64,000 nucleotides of DNA, taken from the NCBI GenBank assembly GCA_015057455.1, contig SVEH01000008.1, positions 52,011 through 116,010 on the forward strand. Reading direction: 5' to 3'. Source of the stretch: Lachnospiraceae bacterium (GTDB lineage Bacteria; Bacillota; Clostridia; Lachnospirales; Lachnospiraceae). The first letter of the stretch is position 1. Each line of letters starts with the position of its first letter. A program made the translations under genes and the position numbers. The notes beneath the pieces are model-generated. The model saw only the letters and a program-made list of their open reading frames with translations, ran no database searches and was not told the DNA's origin. Below are positions 53,537 through 62,472 of the stretch, one piece after another.

Positions 53537-54859
53537 TTGGTAGCAACACTTTTAACCATCTTAAAAGTTATAGGATGGATATTATTAGTATTATTAGCAA
53601 TAGTGTTACTGGTTGTTATTTTAGTACTATTTGTACCCATAAAGTATAAGTATAGATTTAGATTTGATGATGAAAGCGAAAAGAAAAACTGCAATTATGC
53701 AGATGTTTCATGGATATTTAAATTATTAAAATGTAAGGTTCTAATTAGTTTAAAGGGTATTGAATATCAAATTAGAATATGTGGTATACGTTGTAGATTT
53801 ATTGAAAAACGTCTTAATCAGTCGGAAGAATCATATGAAGAATTTGATGATTTTCTAGATGAAGATGAGAATATAATGAATAATTCTTATGACGATGGTT
53901 CAACTAAAAAAGAGGCATCTATAAATGGAGATTCCTTATTATATGATGATTCATATGAAAAATCCATATTGCCAAATAGCGATTATTATAGTAATAGTGA
54001 AGATGATAGAACACTTATTGAGAAAATAATAGATGGTGATTTAGATGAAGTAATAGATGGCTATGGCGAGGAAGAAATGGATGCAGATGTACATGAAGAT
54101 GATTTGATAAAGAGTACTAGTCAAACTGAAGTGGATGACCATGATGTATCAGAAGATGATGCGAATGCTACTGAATTTATAGAAAATAATGATTCTGATG
54201 AAAAAGCTCTAGAAGACGAAGAATCAGCAGAAGAATTAGTAGATGAATTAGAAGATATATGGAACAGTGTATCTGAACAGGAAGATGTATTAAAGAAAAA
54301 ACCATGGGATAATATAATTAAAGCTAAAACCAGATTAAAGAATAAAATATTACGTTTTATTAGGAAAATTATTAGTGTATTAAACCCTATTAATTGGTTA
54401 AAAATAATAGCAGATAAGATAATTAATTTTATAAAATATATAATAGAGATTATTAAGGCATTTATTAATTCTGTAAAGAGTATAATACATAAGTTGTCAT
54501 TAATACTTGATTTTCTTGATAAGCCTAGTACTGAACGAGGATTAGAAAAGGGAAAAGAGTATTTAGCAAAAACTTTTAAGCATATATTGCCAAGAAAGAA
54601 TAGATTTATATTTAATATAGGTTTTGATGACCCATCAACTACAGGACAAGTTCTTGCGGCAGCGGGGATTGTATATCCTTTGTTTGGAAAAAGCTTAGAA
54701 ATCTATCCTAATTTTTCAGAGAAGGAATTAAAAGTTGAGTGTTTACTACAAGGTAGAATAAGAGGTATTAACGTATTAATAATTGTAATTAAGGTTATAA
54801 GGGATAAAGCAATAAAGCGATTACTATATAATTTAAGAAAATTAAAGGAGGAATTATAG
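53537..54859 (+). CDS. DUF2953 protein (YtfI-like), acidic-linker form
   Basis: About 440 residues. TM1 at the N-terminus (LVATLLTILKVIGWILLVLLAIVLLVVILVLFVPIKYKYRF) is the DUF2953 start, followed by NYADVSWIFKLLKCKV. A very acidic linker (about 110-250) comes next, and then FNIGFDDPSTTGQVLAAAGIVYPLFGKSLEIYPNFSEK, the conserved DUF2953 C-terminal half. In B. subtilis ytfI precedes ytfJ (gerW), as here. The TTG at 53537 with GGTGGTGAT 6 nt upstream is preferred; an in-frame TTG at 53513 has no SD. Confidence 0.82.
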   Translation: MVATLLTILKVIGWILLVLLAIVLLVVILVLFVPIKYKYRFRFDDESEKKNCNYADVSWIFKLLKCKVLISLKGIEYQIRICGIRCRFIEKRLNQSEESYEEFDDFLDEDENIMNNSYDDGSTKKEASINGDSLLYDDSYEKSILPNSDYYSNSEDDRTLIEKIIDGDLDEVIDGYGEEEMDADVHEDDLIKSTSQTEVDDHDVSEDDANATEFIENNDSDEKALEDEESAEELVDELEDIWNSVSEQEDVLKKKPWDNIIKAKTRLKNKILRFIRKIISVLNPINWLKIIADKIINFIKYIIEIIKAFINSVKSIIHKLSLILDFLDKPSTERGLEKGKEYLAKTFKHILPRKNRFIFNIGFDDPSTTGQVLAAAGIVYPLFGKSLEIYPNFSEKELKVECLLQGRIRGINVLIIVIKVIRDKAIKRLLYNLRKLKEEL

Positions 54860-54860
54860 T

Positions 54861-55271
54861 ATGTCAGATAATAATTTTTCAAATACAATCGACACGTTAT
54901 TTAAAGGGATGGAATCATTTATATCTTCTAAGACAGTTGTAGGAGAAGCAATTAAAGTTGATGGAGAAACTACAATATTACCGTTAATAGATGTTTCATT
55001 TGGTGTAGGTGCAGGTGCATTTGCTAAAGAATCAAAGAAAAGCAATAGCGGTGGTGGCGGTCTAGGTGGTAAGATATCACCTAATGCGGTTATAGTTATT
55101 CGTAATGGAGAAGCAAGAATTATTAATATCAAGAATCAGGATCTTGTTACAAAAGCTTTTGAAGTTGTTCCAGAGTTAATTAATAAAGTTAAGAACAAGA
55201 ATCAAAAAGATGATGTTGATATGGAAGTAGAAGAGATAGTAAATGACATAAAAGACAACTATGATGAGTAA
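54861..55271 (+). CDS. gerW: Sporulation protein GerW (YtfJ family)
   Basis: 136 residues: TLFKGMESFISSKTVVGEAIKVDGETTILPLIDVSFGVGAGAF, a Gly-rich turn SGGGGLGGKISPNAVIVI, then an acidic tail. This is the YtfJ/GerW pattern. In Bacillus GerW is needed for L-alanine-triggered spore germination. It starts 1 nt after the DUF2953 stop, with GGAGGA upstream, supporting function as a pair. Confidence 0.92.
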   Translation: MSDNNFSNTIDTLFKGMESFISSKTVVGEAIKVDGETTILPLIDVSFGVGAGAFAKESKKSNSGGGGLGGKISPNAVIVIRNGEARIINIKNQDLVTKAFEVVPELINKVKNKNQKDDVDMEVEEIVNDIKDNYDE

Positions 55272-55367
55272 ATATAGAATATTTATGAAAAAATGCTTGC
55301 ATTATTATAAATATTCTGATAGAATAACTTTTGTTGTAGTCGAAGATTACTAAAGGAGGTGCTTTAG

Positions 55368-55553
55368 ATGGCTAAATGTGAGATTTGTGGAAAAGGTGTT
55401 CACTTCGGAAACGCAGTGAGTCATTCACATAGAAGAAGCAATAAAATGTGGAAAGCTAATATTAAATCTGTAAAGGTTAATGTTTCAGGTAATGCTAAGA
55501 AGATGCATGTTTGTACTTCTTGTTTAAAATCAGGATTAGTAGAGCGTGCTTAA
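55368..55553 (+). CDS. rpmB: 50S ribosomal protein L28
   Basis: 61 residues, MAKCEICGKGVHFGNAVSHSHRRSNKMWKANI, with CEIC and CTSC zinc-type cysteine pairs. Full length. SD AAAGGAGGTG, the strongest in the area. The order rpmB-yloU-fakA matches B. subtilis rpmB-yloU-yloV. Confidence 0.97.
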   Translation: MAKCEICGKGVHFGNAVSHSHRRSNKMWKANIKSVKVNVSGNAKKMHVCTSCLKSGLVERA

Positions 55554-55585
55554 TTATTAGTATATATGGGTATTTACTGAATTTG

Positions 55586-55613
55586 AGTCTCAGCGTAAGC
55601 TGAGACTTTTTTG
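55586..55613 (+). terminator. Terminator after rpmB
   Basis: AGTCTCAGC-GTAA-GCTGAGACT (55586-55607), followed by TTTTT. Confidence 0.93.
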
Positions 55614-55895
55614 TGTGGGGCACAAAGATTTCAAGTCCCTCATGAGTTAGGGATATAGGGAGCTATCGATGACCTGTCATCTTTGTTTCTTATGGTGGTG
55701 AAAAATAAAGAGTATGTCGATAAAGAAAATAGTGAGTATTTTAGAAATTAAAAAATAATTAATAAAGTACTTTATTTTTGTGTGCAAAATGGTTATAATA
55801 TAAAAGTATAAATTTGTAAATAATATAAGTTTATTTGCAGAGTATACATAACTGAACTAATGATGTAATTAAAATTCTATGTTGGAGGTGTAGTT
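55614..55895 (+). promoter_or_regulatory. Structured region and promoter before yloU
   Basis: ACAAAGAT (near 55621-55628) pairs with ATCTTTGT (near 55679-55686) and encloses TCCCT/AGGGA and GATGA/TCATC stems: a compact three-stem fold of about 70 nt just after the rpmB terminator. A promoter candidate TTTATT (55771-55776)-N17-TATAAT (55794-55799) precedes yloU. No known RNA family was recognised. Confidence 0.45.
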
Positions 55896-56252
55896 ATGAA
55901 AGATATCGTTACTACAGAATTTGGAGAGATAAAGATAGAAAATGAAGTAATTGCAAAGTATGCTGGTTCAGCAGCAGTAGAGTGTTTTGGAGTAGTTGGT
56001 ATGGCATCAGTTAACATGAAAGATGGCATTGTTAAGCTACTAAGAAGAGATAACATTAAGCATGGTGTTAATGTAATTATGAAGGATGACGCCTTAGTGA
56101 TTAATCTTCATATAATTGTAGCATATGGGGTAAGTATATCAGCAGTTGCTGATAATTTAATTAGTAATGTAAAGTATAAAGTTGAAGAATTTACTAATAT
56201 GGAAGTTAATAAAATTAATGTAATTGTTGAAGGTGTACGTATAACAGAATAA
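55896..56252 (+). CDS. Asp23/Gls24-family protein (YloU type)
   Basis: 118 residues: TTEFGEIKIENEVIAKYAGSAAVECFGVVGMAS and INLHIIVAYGVSISAVADNLISNVKYKVEEFTNMEVNKINVIVEGV, the complete Asp23 domain. The function is not settled; members link to envelope stress. It lies 28 nt before fakA, as in many Firmicutes. SD: TTGGAGGTG. Confidence 0.93.
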   Translation: MKDIVTTEFGEIKIENEVIAKYAGSAAVECFGVVGMASVNMKDGIVKLLRRDNIKHGVNVIMKDDALVINLHIIVAYGVSISAVADNLISNVKYKVEEFTNMEVNKINVIVEGVRITE

Positions 56253-56280
56253 CAATTATATTATCAAGGAGGAAATAACA

Positions 56281-57945
56281 TTGGTTATTAAGACAATAGA
56301 CGCAGCAATGATACAGAAAATGTTTCTTGCTGGTGCAAATAATATCGAAGCAAAAAAAGAATACATTAATGAATTGAACGTTTTCCCAGTACCAGATGGC
56401 GATACAGGTACGAATATGTCACTAACAATTATGGCGGCAGCTAGAGAAGTTGATGCGATGGTTGATCCTACTATAAAGGATTTGTGTAAAGCAATATCTT
56501 CAGGATCATTAAGAGGAGCTAGAGGTAACTCAGGTGTTATCTTATCACAGTTATTTAGAGGTTTTACAAAAGAATTAGCAGATGCTGAAGTAGTAGATGT
56601 TACTGTATTAGCTAATGCAGTTTCTCATGCAGCAGATACAGCATATAAGGCTGTTATGAAGCCAAAGGAAGGTACTATATTAACAGTTGCAAGAGGTGCA
56701 GCTACTCGTGCTATGGAATTAGTTTCAGAGACAGATGATATAGTATATTTCACAGAAGAAGTATTAAAGCATATGAAGGTTGTTTTAGATGATACACCTA
56801 ATATGTTACCTGTTTTAAAAACAGCAGGTGTTGTTGACTCTGGTGGACAAGGATTAGTTGAGGTAATAGAAGGATGTTATTGTGCTTTAATAGGTAAAGA
56901 GATAGATACTAAGTTACCAGAAGCATATGCTAAGCCAAAGAATGTATCAAGTACCGAGTCAGTAGGTAGTGATGCTGATATTAAATTTGGATATTGTACT
57001 GAATTTATTATTATGCTAGAGAAGAAATTTGATACTATGGATGAGAATAAATTTAAGAAATTCCTTGGTTCAATAGGTGATTCTATTGTATGTGTTGCAG
57101 ATGATGATATCGTTAAGATACATGTTCATACTAATGATCCAGGTCTTGCTATTCAAAAAGGATTATCATATGGTTCATTAACTAGAATGAAGATAGATAA
57201 TATGAGAGAAGAGCATAATGAGAGATTTGGAGCTAATGCACCACAAGAGAAGAAAGAAGAAAAACCTAAGGCAGATGAGCCAAGAAAGAATGTTGGATTT
57301 ATTGCTGTGTCAATAGGTGAAGGAATAAATGACATGTTTAAAGAACTAGGTGTTGATTACATTATCAAGGGTGGTCAAACAATGAATCCTAGCACAGAAG
57401 ATATGTTGAATGCAATAGATTCGATAAATGCTGATAATATTTTCATCTTCCCTAATAACGGTAATGTTATTCTTGCAGCAGAACAAGCAAAGACAATAAC
57501 AGAAGATAAGAATATTATTGTAGTACCTACAAAAACAGTAACACAAGGTATATCAGCAATGATATCTTATGTAGCAGATAACTCTATAGATCAGAACTTA
57601 GATGATATGATGGATGTTATAGCTAATGTAAAGACTGGACAAGTTACTTATGCTGTTAGAGATACAGAGATGGATGGAAAGAAAATCAAAGAAAATGATA
57701 TAATGGGTATAGGCGATAAAGTAATAGAAGTAGTAGGTCAAGATATTGAAACTGTTACATTTGAACTTACAGAGAAGCTTGTATCAGAAGATTCAGAGAT
57801 AATAAGTATCTTCTATGGTGAGGACATGACACAAGAGGATGCAGAAGCATTGTCAGCTAAATTAGAAGAGAAATATCCAGATATAGATATAGAAGTATAT
57901 AGCGGTGGACAACCAATATATTACTATATAGTAGCAGTAGAATAG
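56281..57945 (+). CDS. fakA: Fatty acid kinase catalytic subunit FakA (DAK2 domain, YloV)
   Basis: 554 residues. The N-terminal DhaL/DAK2 kinase domain (about 1-200) has NELNVFPVPDGDTGTNMSLT (metal-binding Asp triad), SGSLRGARGNSGVILSQLFRG and DSGGQGLVEVIEG. A middle domain and a C-terminal domain follow with HVHTNDPGLAIQKGL (EDD/DegV-like) and FPNNGNVILAAEQA. FakA phosphorylates fatty acids held by a FakB (DegV) protein; no fakB is nearby. The start is TTG with AAGGAGG upstream. Repeat DNA begins 12 nt after the stop. Confidence 0.93.
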   Translation: MVIKTIDAAMIQKMFLAGANNIEAKKEYINELNVFPVPDGDTGTNMSLTIMAAAREVDAMVDPTIKDLCKAISSGSLRGARGNSGVILSQLFRGFTKELADAEVVDVTVLANAVSHAADTAYKAVMKPKEGTILTVARGAATRAMELVSETDDIVYFTEEVLKHMKVVLDDTPNMLPVLKTAGVVDSGGQGLVEVIEGCYCALIGKEIDTKLPEAYAKPKNVSSTESVGSDADIKFGYCTEFIIMLEKKFDTMDENKFKKFLGSIGDSIVCVADDDIVKIHVHTNDPGLAIQKGLSYGSLTRMKIDNMREEHNERFGANAPQEKKEEKPKADEPRKNVGFIAVSIGEGINDMFKELGVDYIIKGGQTMNPSTEDMLNAIDSINADNIFIFPNNGNVILAAEQAKTITEDKNIIVVPTKTVTQGISAMISYVADNSIDQNLDDMMDVIANVKTGQVTYAVRDTEMDGKKIKENDIMGIGDKVIEVVGQDIETVTFELTEKLVSEDSEIISIFYGEDMTQEDAEALSAKLEEKYPDIDIEVYSGGQPIYYYIVAVE

Positions 57946-57956
57946 AATTAAAATTT

Positions 57957-58035
57957 ATATAATTTGTCAGTTTCTTAGGTCCCTGTCATGACAGGGACCT
58001 ATTTAATTTGAGCTTCGCTCAAATTAGGAGATTTA
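57957..58035 (+). repeat. Solo copy of the 3'-end repeat module after fakA
   Basis: TATAATTTGTC and a TTTCTTAGG stretch are followed by a perfect 24-nt palindrome (57977-58000; half-site AGGTCCCTGTCA). Then come AATTTGAGC-TTC-GCTCAAATT and TAGGAG. It matches, in order and orientation to the upstream gene, the left end of the element at 37930. The similarity stops soon after. Confidence 0.7.
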
Positions 58036-58095
58036 CGACAGATGTATAGAGCATACACATCAGATTTAAGATTATTTCAATAGAAGAGGTGAATC

Positions 58096-58317
58096 ATGGA
58101 TATAATTTCACAATATATAACAATAACAATTATAGCAGTAGTATTTAATATTGTATTAACGGTATATATGCTTGTTGATGCACGAAACAAAAAATCTGTA
58201 ATTGGTATAGTATTAGCTTTATTAAATTTGATATACCCAATTATAATGTTTATTATATATTTGATTGCAGTAAAACTAAGAGTTTATATATTAGAACATT
58301 TTCAAAAAGATAATTAA
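58096..58317 (+). CDS. Small two-helix membrane protein
   Basis: 73 residues with two transmembrane helices (about 8-27 and 35-60: ITIIAVVFNIVLTVYMLVDA and VIGIVLALLNLIYPIIMFIIYLIA) and a short basic tail. It looks like the PLDc_N/phospholipase D nuclease N-terminal type of two-helix proteins, but I cannot assign it. SD AGAGGTG. It converges with rqcH across a shared terminator. Confidence 0.65.
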   Translation: MDIISQYITITIIAVVFNIVLTVYMLVDARNKKSVIGIVLALLNLIYPIIMFIIYLIAVKLRVYILEHFQKDN

Positions 58318-58335
58318 TTTTATAAGTATATTTTG

Positions 58336-58375
58336 CATAAAAAGAAAGTAATCAGACGATTACTTTCTTTTTATG
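58336..58375. terminator. Bidirectional terminator between two convergent genes
   Basis: A perfect 18-bp stem (58336-58353 with 58358-58375, ends CATAAAAAG / CTTTTTATG) with loop AGAC. A- and T-runs on both sides suit both directions. Confidence 0.93.
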
Positions 58376-58395
58376 TGTATATTTATATAAAAAAA

Positions 58396-60144
58396 CTACA
58401 GTTCTATAAGGGTGCTAATATCTGGTATTGCCACCAATGAATAATTAGTATGGTATATCACAAAACCTGGTTTGGCGTTGTTAGGTTTTTTGATATGCTT
58501 TCTCTGGATATAGTCTATTTCAACCTTTTGTTGGTCTTTAGCCTTAGAGTAGTAGGCAGCAAGCATACCAGCCTCTTCAAATACTCTGTCAGGTAGTTCT
58601 TCGCCGTTAGATTTAACTATTACATGAGATCCAGCCATACCCTTAGCATGGAACCACCAATCACTATTTGAAGCAAATTTAAAAGTTAATTCATCATTTT
58701 GCGCATTATTTTTCCCTACATAGATATGATACCCATCAGAGGATAAATAATGTAGAGGAAGTGATTTGTTCCTTGCTTTCTTCTGTTTATTATTAACGTT
58801 GCGATGTTTGTTCTTTATATATCCAGTAGCTATAAGTTCTTCTTTAATATCTGCTAAGTCACTTTCTAAACGAGCAATATCAAGAGCGTTACTTATAGAC
58901 TCTAAATGTTCAATTTCATCTTTAGTTTCTTCTAATTGTTTTTCTAATGCAATATAAGTACGTTTTAGTTTATTGTATTTATTAAAATACTTTTTAGCAT
59001 TATCTATTGGCGATAAAGTAGGATCTAATGGTATTGCAATATCTTCGTTAGTATAATAATTATTAACAGTAGCCGATTTAGAACCAGTTTCTATGCTATA
59101 ACCATATGTAGTTAATAATTCACCATATATTTTGTATTTTTCTTTCTTGTCCGTATCTTTCATTTGCTTTTGTTGCAAATCATATTTTTTATAGGTACGT
59201 TCTAATGTAGTAGATACTATTTTTCTTATATCAGCAGACTTTTGATTTATTCTATTAATAACTTCACGCTTATGATAGAAATTAAACAAAAGACCCGAAA
59301 TGGATTGGAAATCAGTATTACTATAGTTAGAATAACATCCAATATGAATACTTGAATATTCAATAGGAGTAGTGCCGTTATAGACAATATTTGGAGTAAA
59401 CTTGCCATTCTTTATATCTTGAATTATGTGATTGAAATTATTGTATAAATGGTATAAAACATCATCGTTAAGTTCGGATGAGTAAGTATCAGGATTTAGT
59501 GAGGCACGATGACAAATTTCATTGGCAACAAGTGGACTAATGCCTGTGTAAGTTAAATAGATATGCTTATATATAGGTTGATTACTACCTTTTATATTAG
59601 ATAGAAACATATCATAATCTAAGGAAAGAGGATTAATCTTGCCTTGTTGTTTTGGAATAAAGTACTTAAATCCAGGTAGAACAGTTCTAATGGAACTTAC
59701 CATAGAATTAATTCTTTTTATACTATCAATTATGTTATCCTGATCATCTGTAAATATAATATTACTATGTTTCCCCATTAACTCAATAATTAAATGTTTA
59801 TAGCAAATATCACCTAATTCGTTAAGATGCTCAATTTTAAAATCAATAATTCTTTCAAAGTCAGGTTGAGTGATTGATACTATTTTGGCACTATTGAGAT
59901 GCTTTCTTAATAACATACAAAAATTAGGTGCCGTAAGAGGGTTAGTTTTAGACTCCTCTGTAATATATGCCAATGGATATGATGCGTTGGCAGAGAGTAG
60001 TAGTTTATACTGAGTTCTATTGTTTTTTATAACTAATAAAAGTTCATCAGATTCAGGTTGATTAATTTTATTAATTCTACCATCTATAAGTATATTGTTA
60101 AATTCTTGTGTTAAATTAGATATTACTAATCCGTCTAAAGCCAT
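58396..60144 (-). CDS. rqcH: Ribosome quality control protein RqcH (NFACT family)
   Basis: 582 residues. NFACT-N begins MALDGLVISNLTQEFNNILIDGRINKI; the HhH-like middle and coiled-coil parts (about 290-430) follow. NFACT-R has SSDGYHIYVGKNNAQNDELTFKFA and DWWFHAKGMAGSHVIV. RqcH binds stalled 50S-peptidyl-tRNA complexes and adds C-terminal alanine tails; earlier names are FbpA or YloA. The D-W/R motif that recruits tRNA-Ala in homologues was not checked. SD AAAGGAGAAT. Confidence 0.93.
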   Translation of the reverse strand: MALDGLVISNLTQEFNNILIDGRINKINQPESDELLLVIKNNRTQYKLLLSANASYPLAYITEESKTNPLTAPNFCMLLRKHLNSAKIVSITQPDFERIIDFKIEHLNELGDICYKHLIIELMGKHSNIIFTDDQDNIIDSIKRINSMVSSIRTVLPGFKYFIPKQQGKINPLSLDYDMFLSNIKGSNQPIYKHIYLTYTGISPLVANEICHRASLNPDTYSSELNDDVLYHLYNNFNHIIQDIKNGKFTPNIVYNGTTPIEYSSIHIGCYSNYSNTDFQSISGLLFNFYHKREVINRINQKSADIRKIVSTTLERTYKKYDLQQKQMKDTDKKEKYKIYGELLTTYGYSIETGSKSATVNNYYTNEDIAIPLDPTLSPIDNAKKYFNKYNKLKRTYIALEKQLEETKDEIEHLESISNALDIARLESDLADIKEELIATGYIKNKHRNVNNKQKKARNKSLPLHYLSSDGYHIYVGKNNAQNDELTFKFASNSDWWFHAKGMAGSHVIVKSNGEELPDRVFEEAGMLAAYYSKAKDQQKVEIDYIQRKHIKKPNNAKPGFVIYHTNYSLVAIPDISTLIEL

Positions 60145-60187
60145 GTTGATTCTCCTTTAATAATATTATTAAGAACAAAAAATATTG

Positions 60188-60221
60188 GGCTGTGAAAAAC
60201 AAATAATGTTATTTCACAGCC
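60188..60221 (-). terminator. Terminator of the 7-TM GGDEF gene
   Basis: On the minus strand GGCTGTGAAA (60212-60221) pairs with TTTCACAGCC (60188-60197), followed by AATATTTTTTG. Confidence 0.85.
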
Positions 60222-60243
60222 TAATAATAGTTATTTATATTCA

Positions 60244-62094
60244 TTATTCATCTATTTCGTTAGTATTAAGAGGATAGATGCTTTCATTCTTATTTCTATC
60301 AAATCCTTGAAGTGTTTTAGCATTTAAATTATTATATATGACTTTTGCCTTTTTTGCTGCGTTTTTATCATTATACATTTCTTTATCAGCATAATCAATA
60401 ATATCTTGTAAATTATGTGATGTTGAAGTGTTTCTATTATAAAATGCAACACCAGATGCAAGTGATACAGAATAATTCTTTCTAAAGAAGTTATTATGGT
60501 TTTGAATGTTATTTTTCAATTGTAGTGAAGAAATTTTAAATATTGCCTCTGGGTTAGGTGCAACAATTATAATTGCAAATTCATCTCCACCAATTCTATA
60601 TAATTCACATGATTCAGTGAATGTTTTCTTTAAAATATCTACTACAGAAAGAATAAATTGATCGCCTTCGTTATGTCCATAATTGTCATTTACAAATTTC
60701 AATCCATTTAAGTCAATCATAACTATACCAATTCGAGGATTCTCTTCTAAGTTGTTTTGTAAATAATCAATACGTTCTTGGAAAGCTGTTCTATTATTTG
60801 CTCCAGTTAATCCATCGTGATATGCAAGTTGCTTAACGAATGAAGTATGTTCAAGTTCGCTATGAATTTGTAAAAAGTAATCTAGAGATAAATATGCACA
60901 GTAAACAATTAAACATATAATAGCAAATCGTAAATAGCTACCATTAGCGCTTGAATGTCCTAAATAGAAGTATATAATATCAGTTACGATAGCTATGGAT
61001 ATTAGTGATATTCCTACAATTCTAACAACCATTGTTTTTGGGTTGGAAAATATATTGTTTTGAACATTTTTAAACCATGAAGCAGCGGTTTCTAGATTTG
61101 TTTTGTTCTCACGCTTCTCTTTTATAACAATTAAAACAAGAGAAGCAATACATATTCCAATAGTACCATGACATAATGGTAAAGAAATATGTAAATCAGC
61201 AATGTTAGTAAAATGTAGTAATAATGCAATCACAAATGAAATTTGCGAAAATATACATAGTATATTAAGTGCTCGTTGGTTTTTAATTCTAAAAATTGTG
61301 CTTATTGAAAGTATTCCAGGTAGAATTAACAAATATATAATAGCGTTATTAATGAATTGAAGCAACTGTGATGCATCAATAAATAATTCTAATACTTGTG
61401 TTTCTAAAACACTCCATATAGCAAGTAGAGCAGAAAAATATCCTAGGTATAAGAATACTGTATTATTATCCTGTCTATAATGCTTTAGATATACACCATA
61501 TATTGTAAATATAATTGCAAATGCAAACATAAACATACATGAGAATAACGGAAATGCTTGTGAAAGCATATATTCTAGTATGAATTTGTAATCGTCTGTT
61601 ATTGTCATGTTAGATAGGCTACATGAACTATCATTGTAAAAAGGTTTAATATGTAATTCAACATTTTTACCAATATCTTCTTCTTTTATCTGATAAAAAT
61701 ACCACATGGATCCAGTAGAATTACAACTAAAAAGATCTTTTTTGAATGTAGTGGAAAAAATTTCTTTATCTTCAATATAACCAGTAATATGTGTATTATG
61801 TGCTCTAAAACATAGCGAATAACCTGGTTTTACATTAGAGTCCAATTTTTTATAGATTATGGTTGGACTTTTAGTATTAAAATGCTCATTATCAATAGTT
61901 AGTGGATTGAAGGTAATATTATTAGAGTCTTCGCTATGCCATTGTTTGGAAAAATCAATAGCATCAGCAGCAACAGATAGATTCTTCTTAATGTTAAAAC
62001 TCAAATAAAAACCTATTGCTGCAATAAAACTAAATAATATCATTATATATACAGTTGTTAAATTGAATTCTGTTTTAGTAAATATTTTTTTCAT
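60244..62094 (-). CDS. 7-TM membrane diguanylate cyclase
   Basis: 616 residues: TM1 (about 14-33), an extracytoplasmic domain (about 35-175, 7TMR-DISM-like), seven clustered helices (about 178-415), then GGDEF (about 435-595). The GGDEF domain looks complete: LAYHDGLTGANNRTAF, IGIVMIDLNGLKFVNDNYGHNEGDQF and ELYRIGGDEFAII. No RxxD inhibitory site precedes it. It should make c-di-GMP in response to an outside signal; the ligand is unknown. SD TGGAGGG. It is monocistronic. Confidence 0.9.
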   Translation of the reverse strand: MKKIFTKTEFNLTTVYIMILFSFIAAIGFYLSFNIKKNLSVAADAIDFSKQWHSEDSNNITFNPLTIDNEHFNTKSPTIIYKKLDSNVKPGYSLCFRAHNTHITGYIEDKEIFSTTFKKDLFSCNSTGSMWYFYQIKEEDIGKNVELHIKPFYNDSSCSLSNMTITDDYKFILEYMLSQAFPLFSCMFMFAFAIIFTIYGVYLKHYRQDNNTVFLYLGYFSALLAIWSVLETQVLELFIDASQLLQFINNAIIYLLILPGILSISTIFRIKNQRALNILCIFSQISFVIALLLHFTNIADLHISLPLCHGTIGICIASLVLIVIKEKRENKTNLETAASWFKNVQNNIFSNPKTMVVRIVGISLISIAIVTDIIYFYLGHSSANGSYLRFAIICLIVYCAYLSLDYFLQIHSELEHTSFVKQLAYHDGLTGANNRTAFQERIDYLQNNLEENPRIGIVMIDLNGLKFVNDNYGHNEGDQFILSVVDILKKTFTESCELYRIGGDEFAIIIVAPNPEAIFKISSLQLKNNIQNHNNFFRKNYSVSLASGVAFYNRNTSTSHNLQDIIDYADKEMYNDKNAAKKAKVIYNNLNAKTLQGFDRNKNESIYPLNTNEIDE

Positions 62095-62344
62095 AAAACC
62101 CTCCAGGTTTAAAATTATAATAATATAAATATGAAATAAATAAATTTATTAAAATAAAGTTTAATACTAAAAACTATCTTTTGTTATTGAATACATTATG
62201 ATAATCATGTCTGAGTTATATGCAGACACAATTATATATATAATTATAACATAAAATATGAAAAATGTAAAATTTTGTAATCATTTTAAGTAAAAATTCC
62301 TATGTTAAAAGTGTGTAAAAATTTTTGTTTTTAAATTTATTAGC

Positions 62345-62450
62345 TTGAAAAAAATGTCAATTGTGGTAGAATCATATTATTGTATGTTTTTAAAACAGAA
62401 TATTATTTGCTTTTAAAATAGAATATTGAATGTTTTTAAAACAGAATTTT
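62345..62450 (+). promoter_or_regulatory. Promoter and three 23-bp-spaced repeats before the exchanger gene
   Basis: TTGAAA (62345-62350)-N16-TAGAAT (62367-62372). Just downstream are three copies of TGTTTTTAAAACAGAATATT or close variants at 62385-62404, 62408-62427 and 62431-62450, each with a TTTTAAAA palindrome, at a 23-bp period. They would lie in the 5' UTR or act as operators. The rest of the 62095-62344 gap is plain AT-rich DNA. Confidence 0.65.
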
Positions 62451-62472
62451 AATTTACTAGGAGATGTTAATT

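Noticed and set aside
53067..53549. 160-residue minus-strand frame spanning a small intergenic gap
   Set aside because: It overlaps two plus-strand genes and is low-complexity (His, Tyr, Ser, Leu). No SD or promoter was seen.
55628..55650. tRNA fragment (TTTCAAGTCCCTC resembles a T-arm)
   Set aside because: No matching acceptor, D or anticodon arms were found around it.
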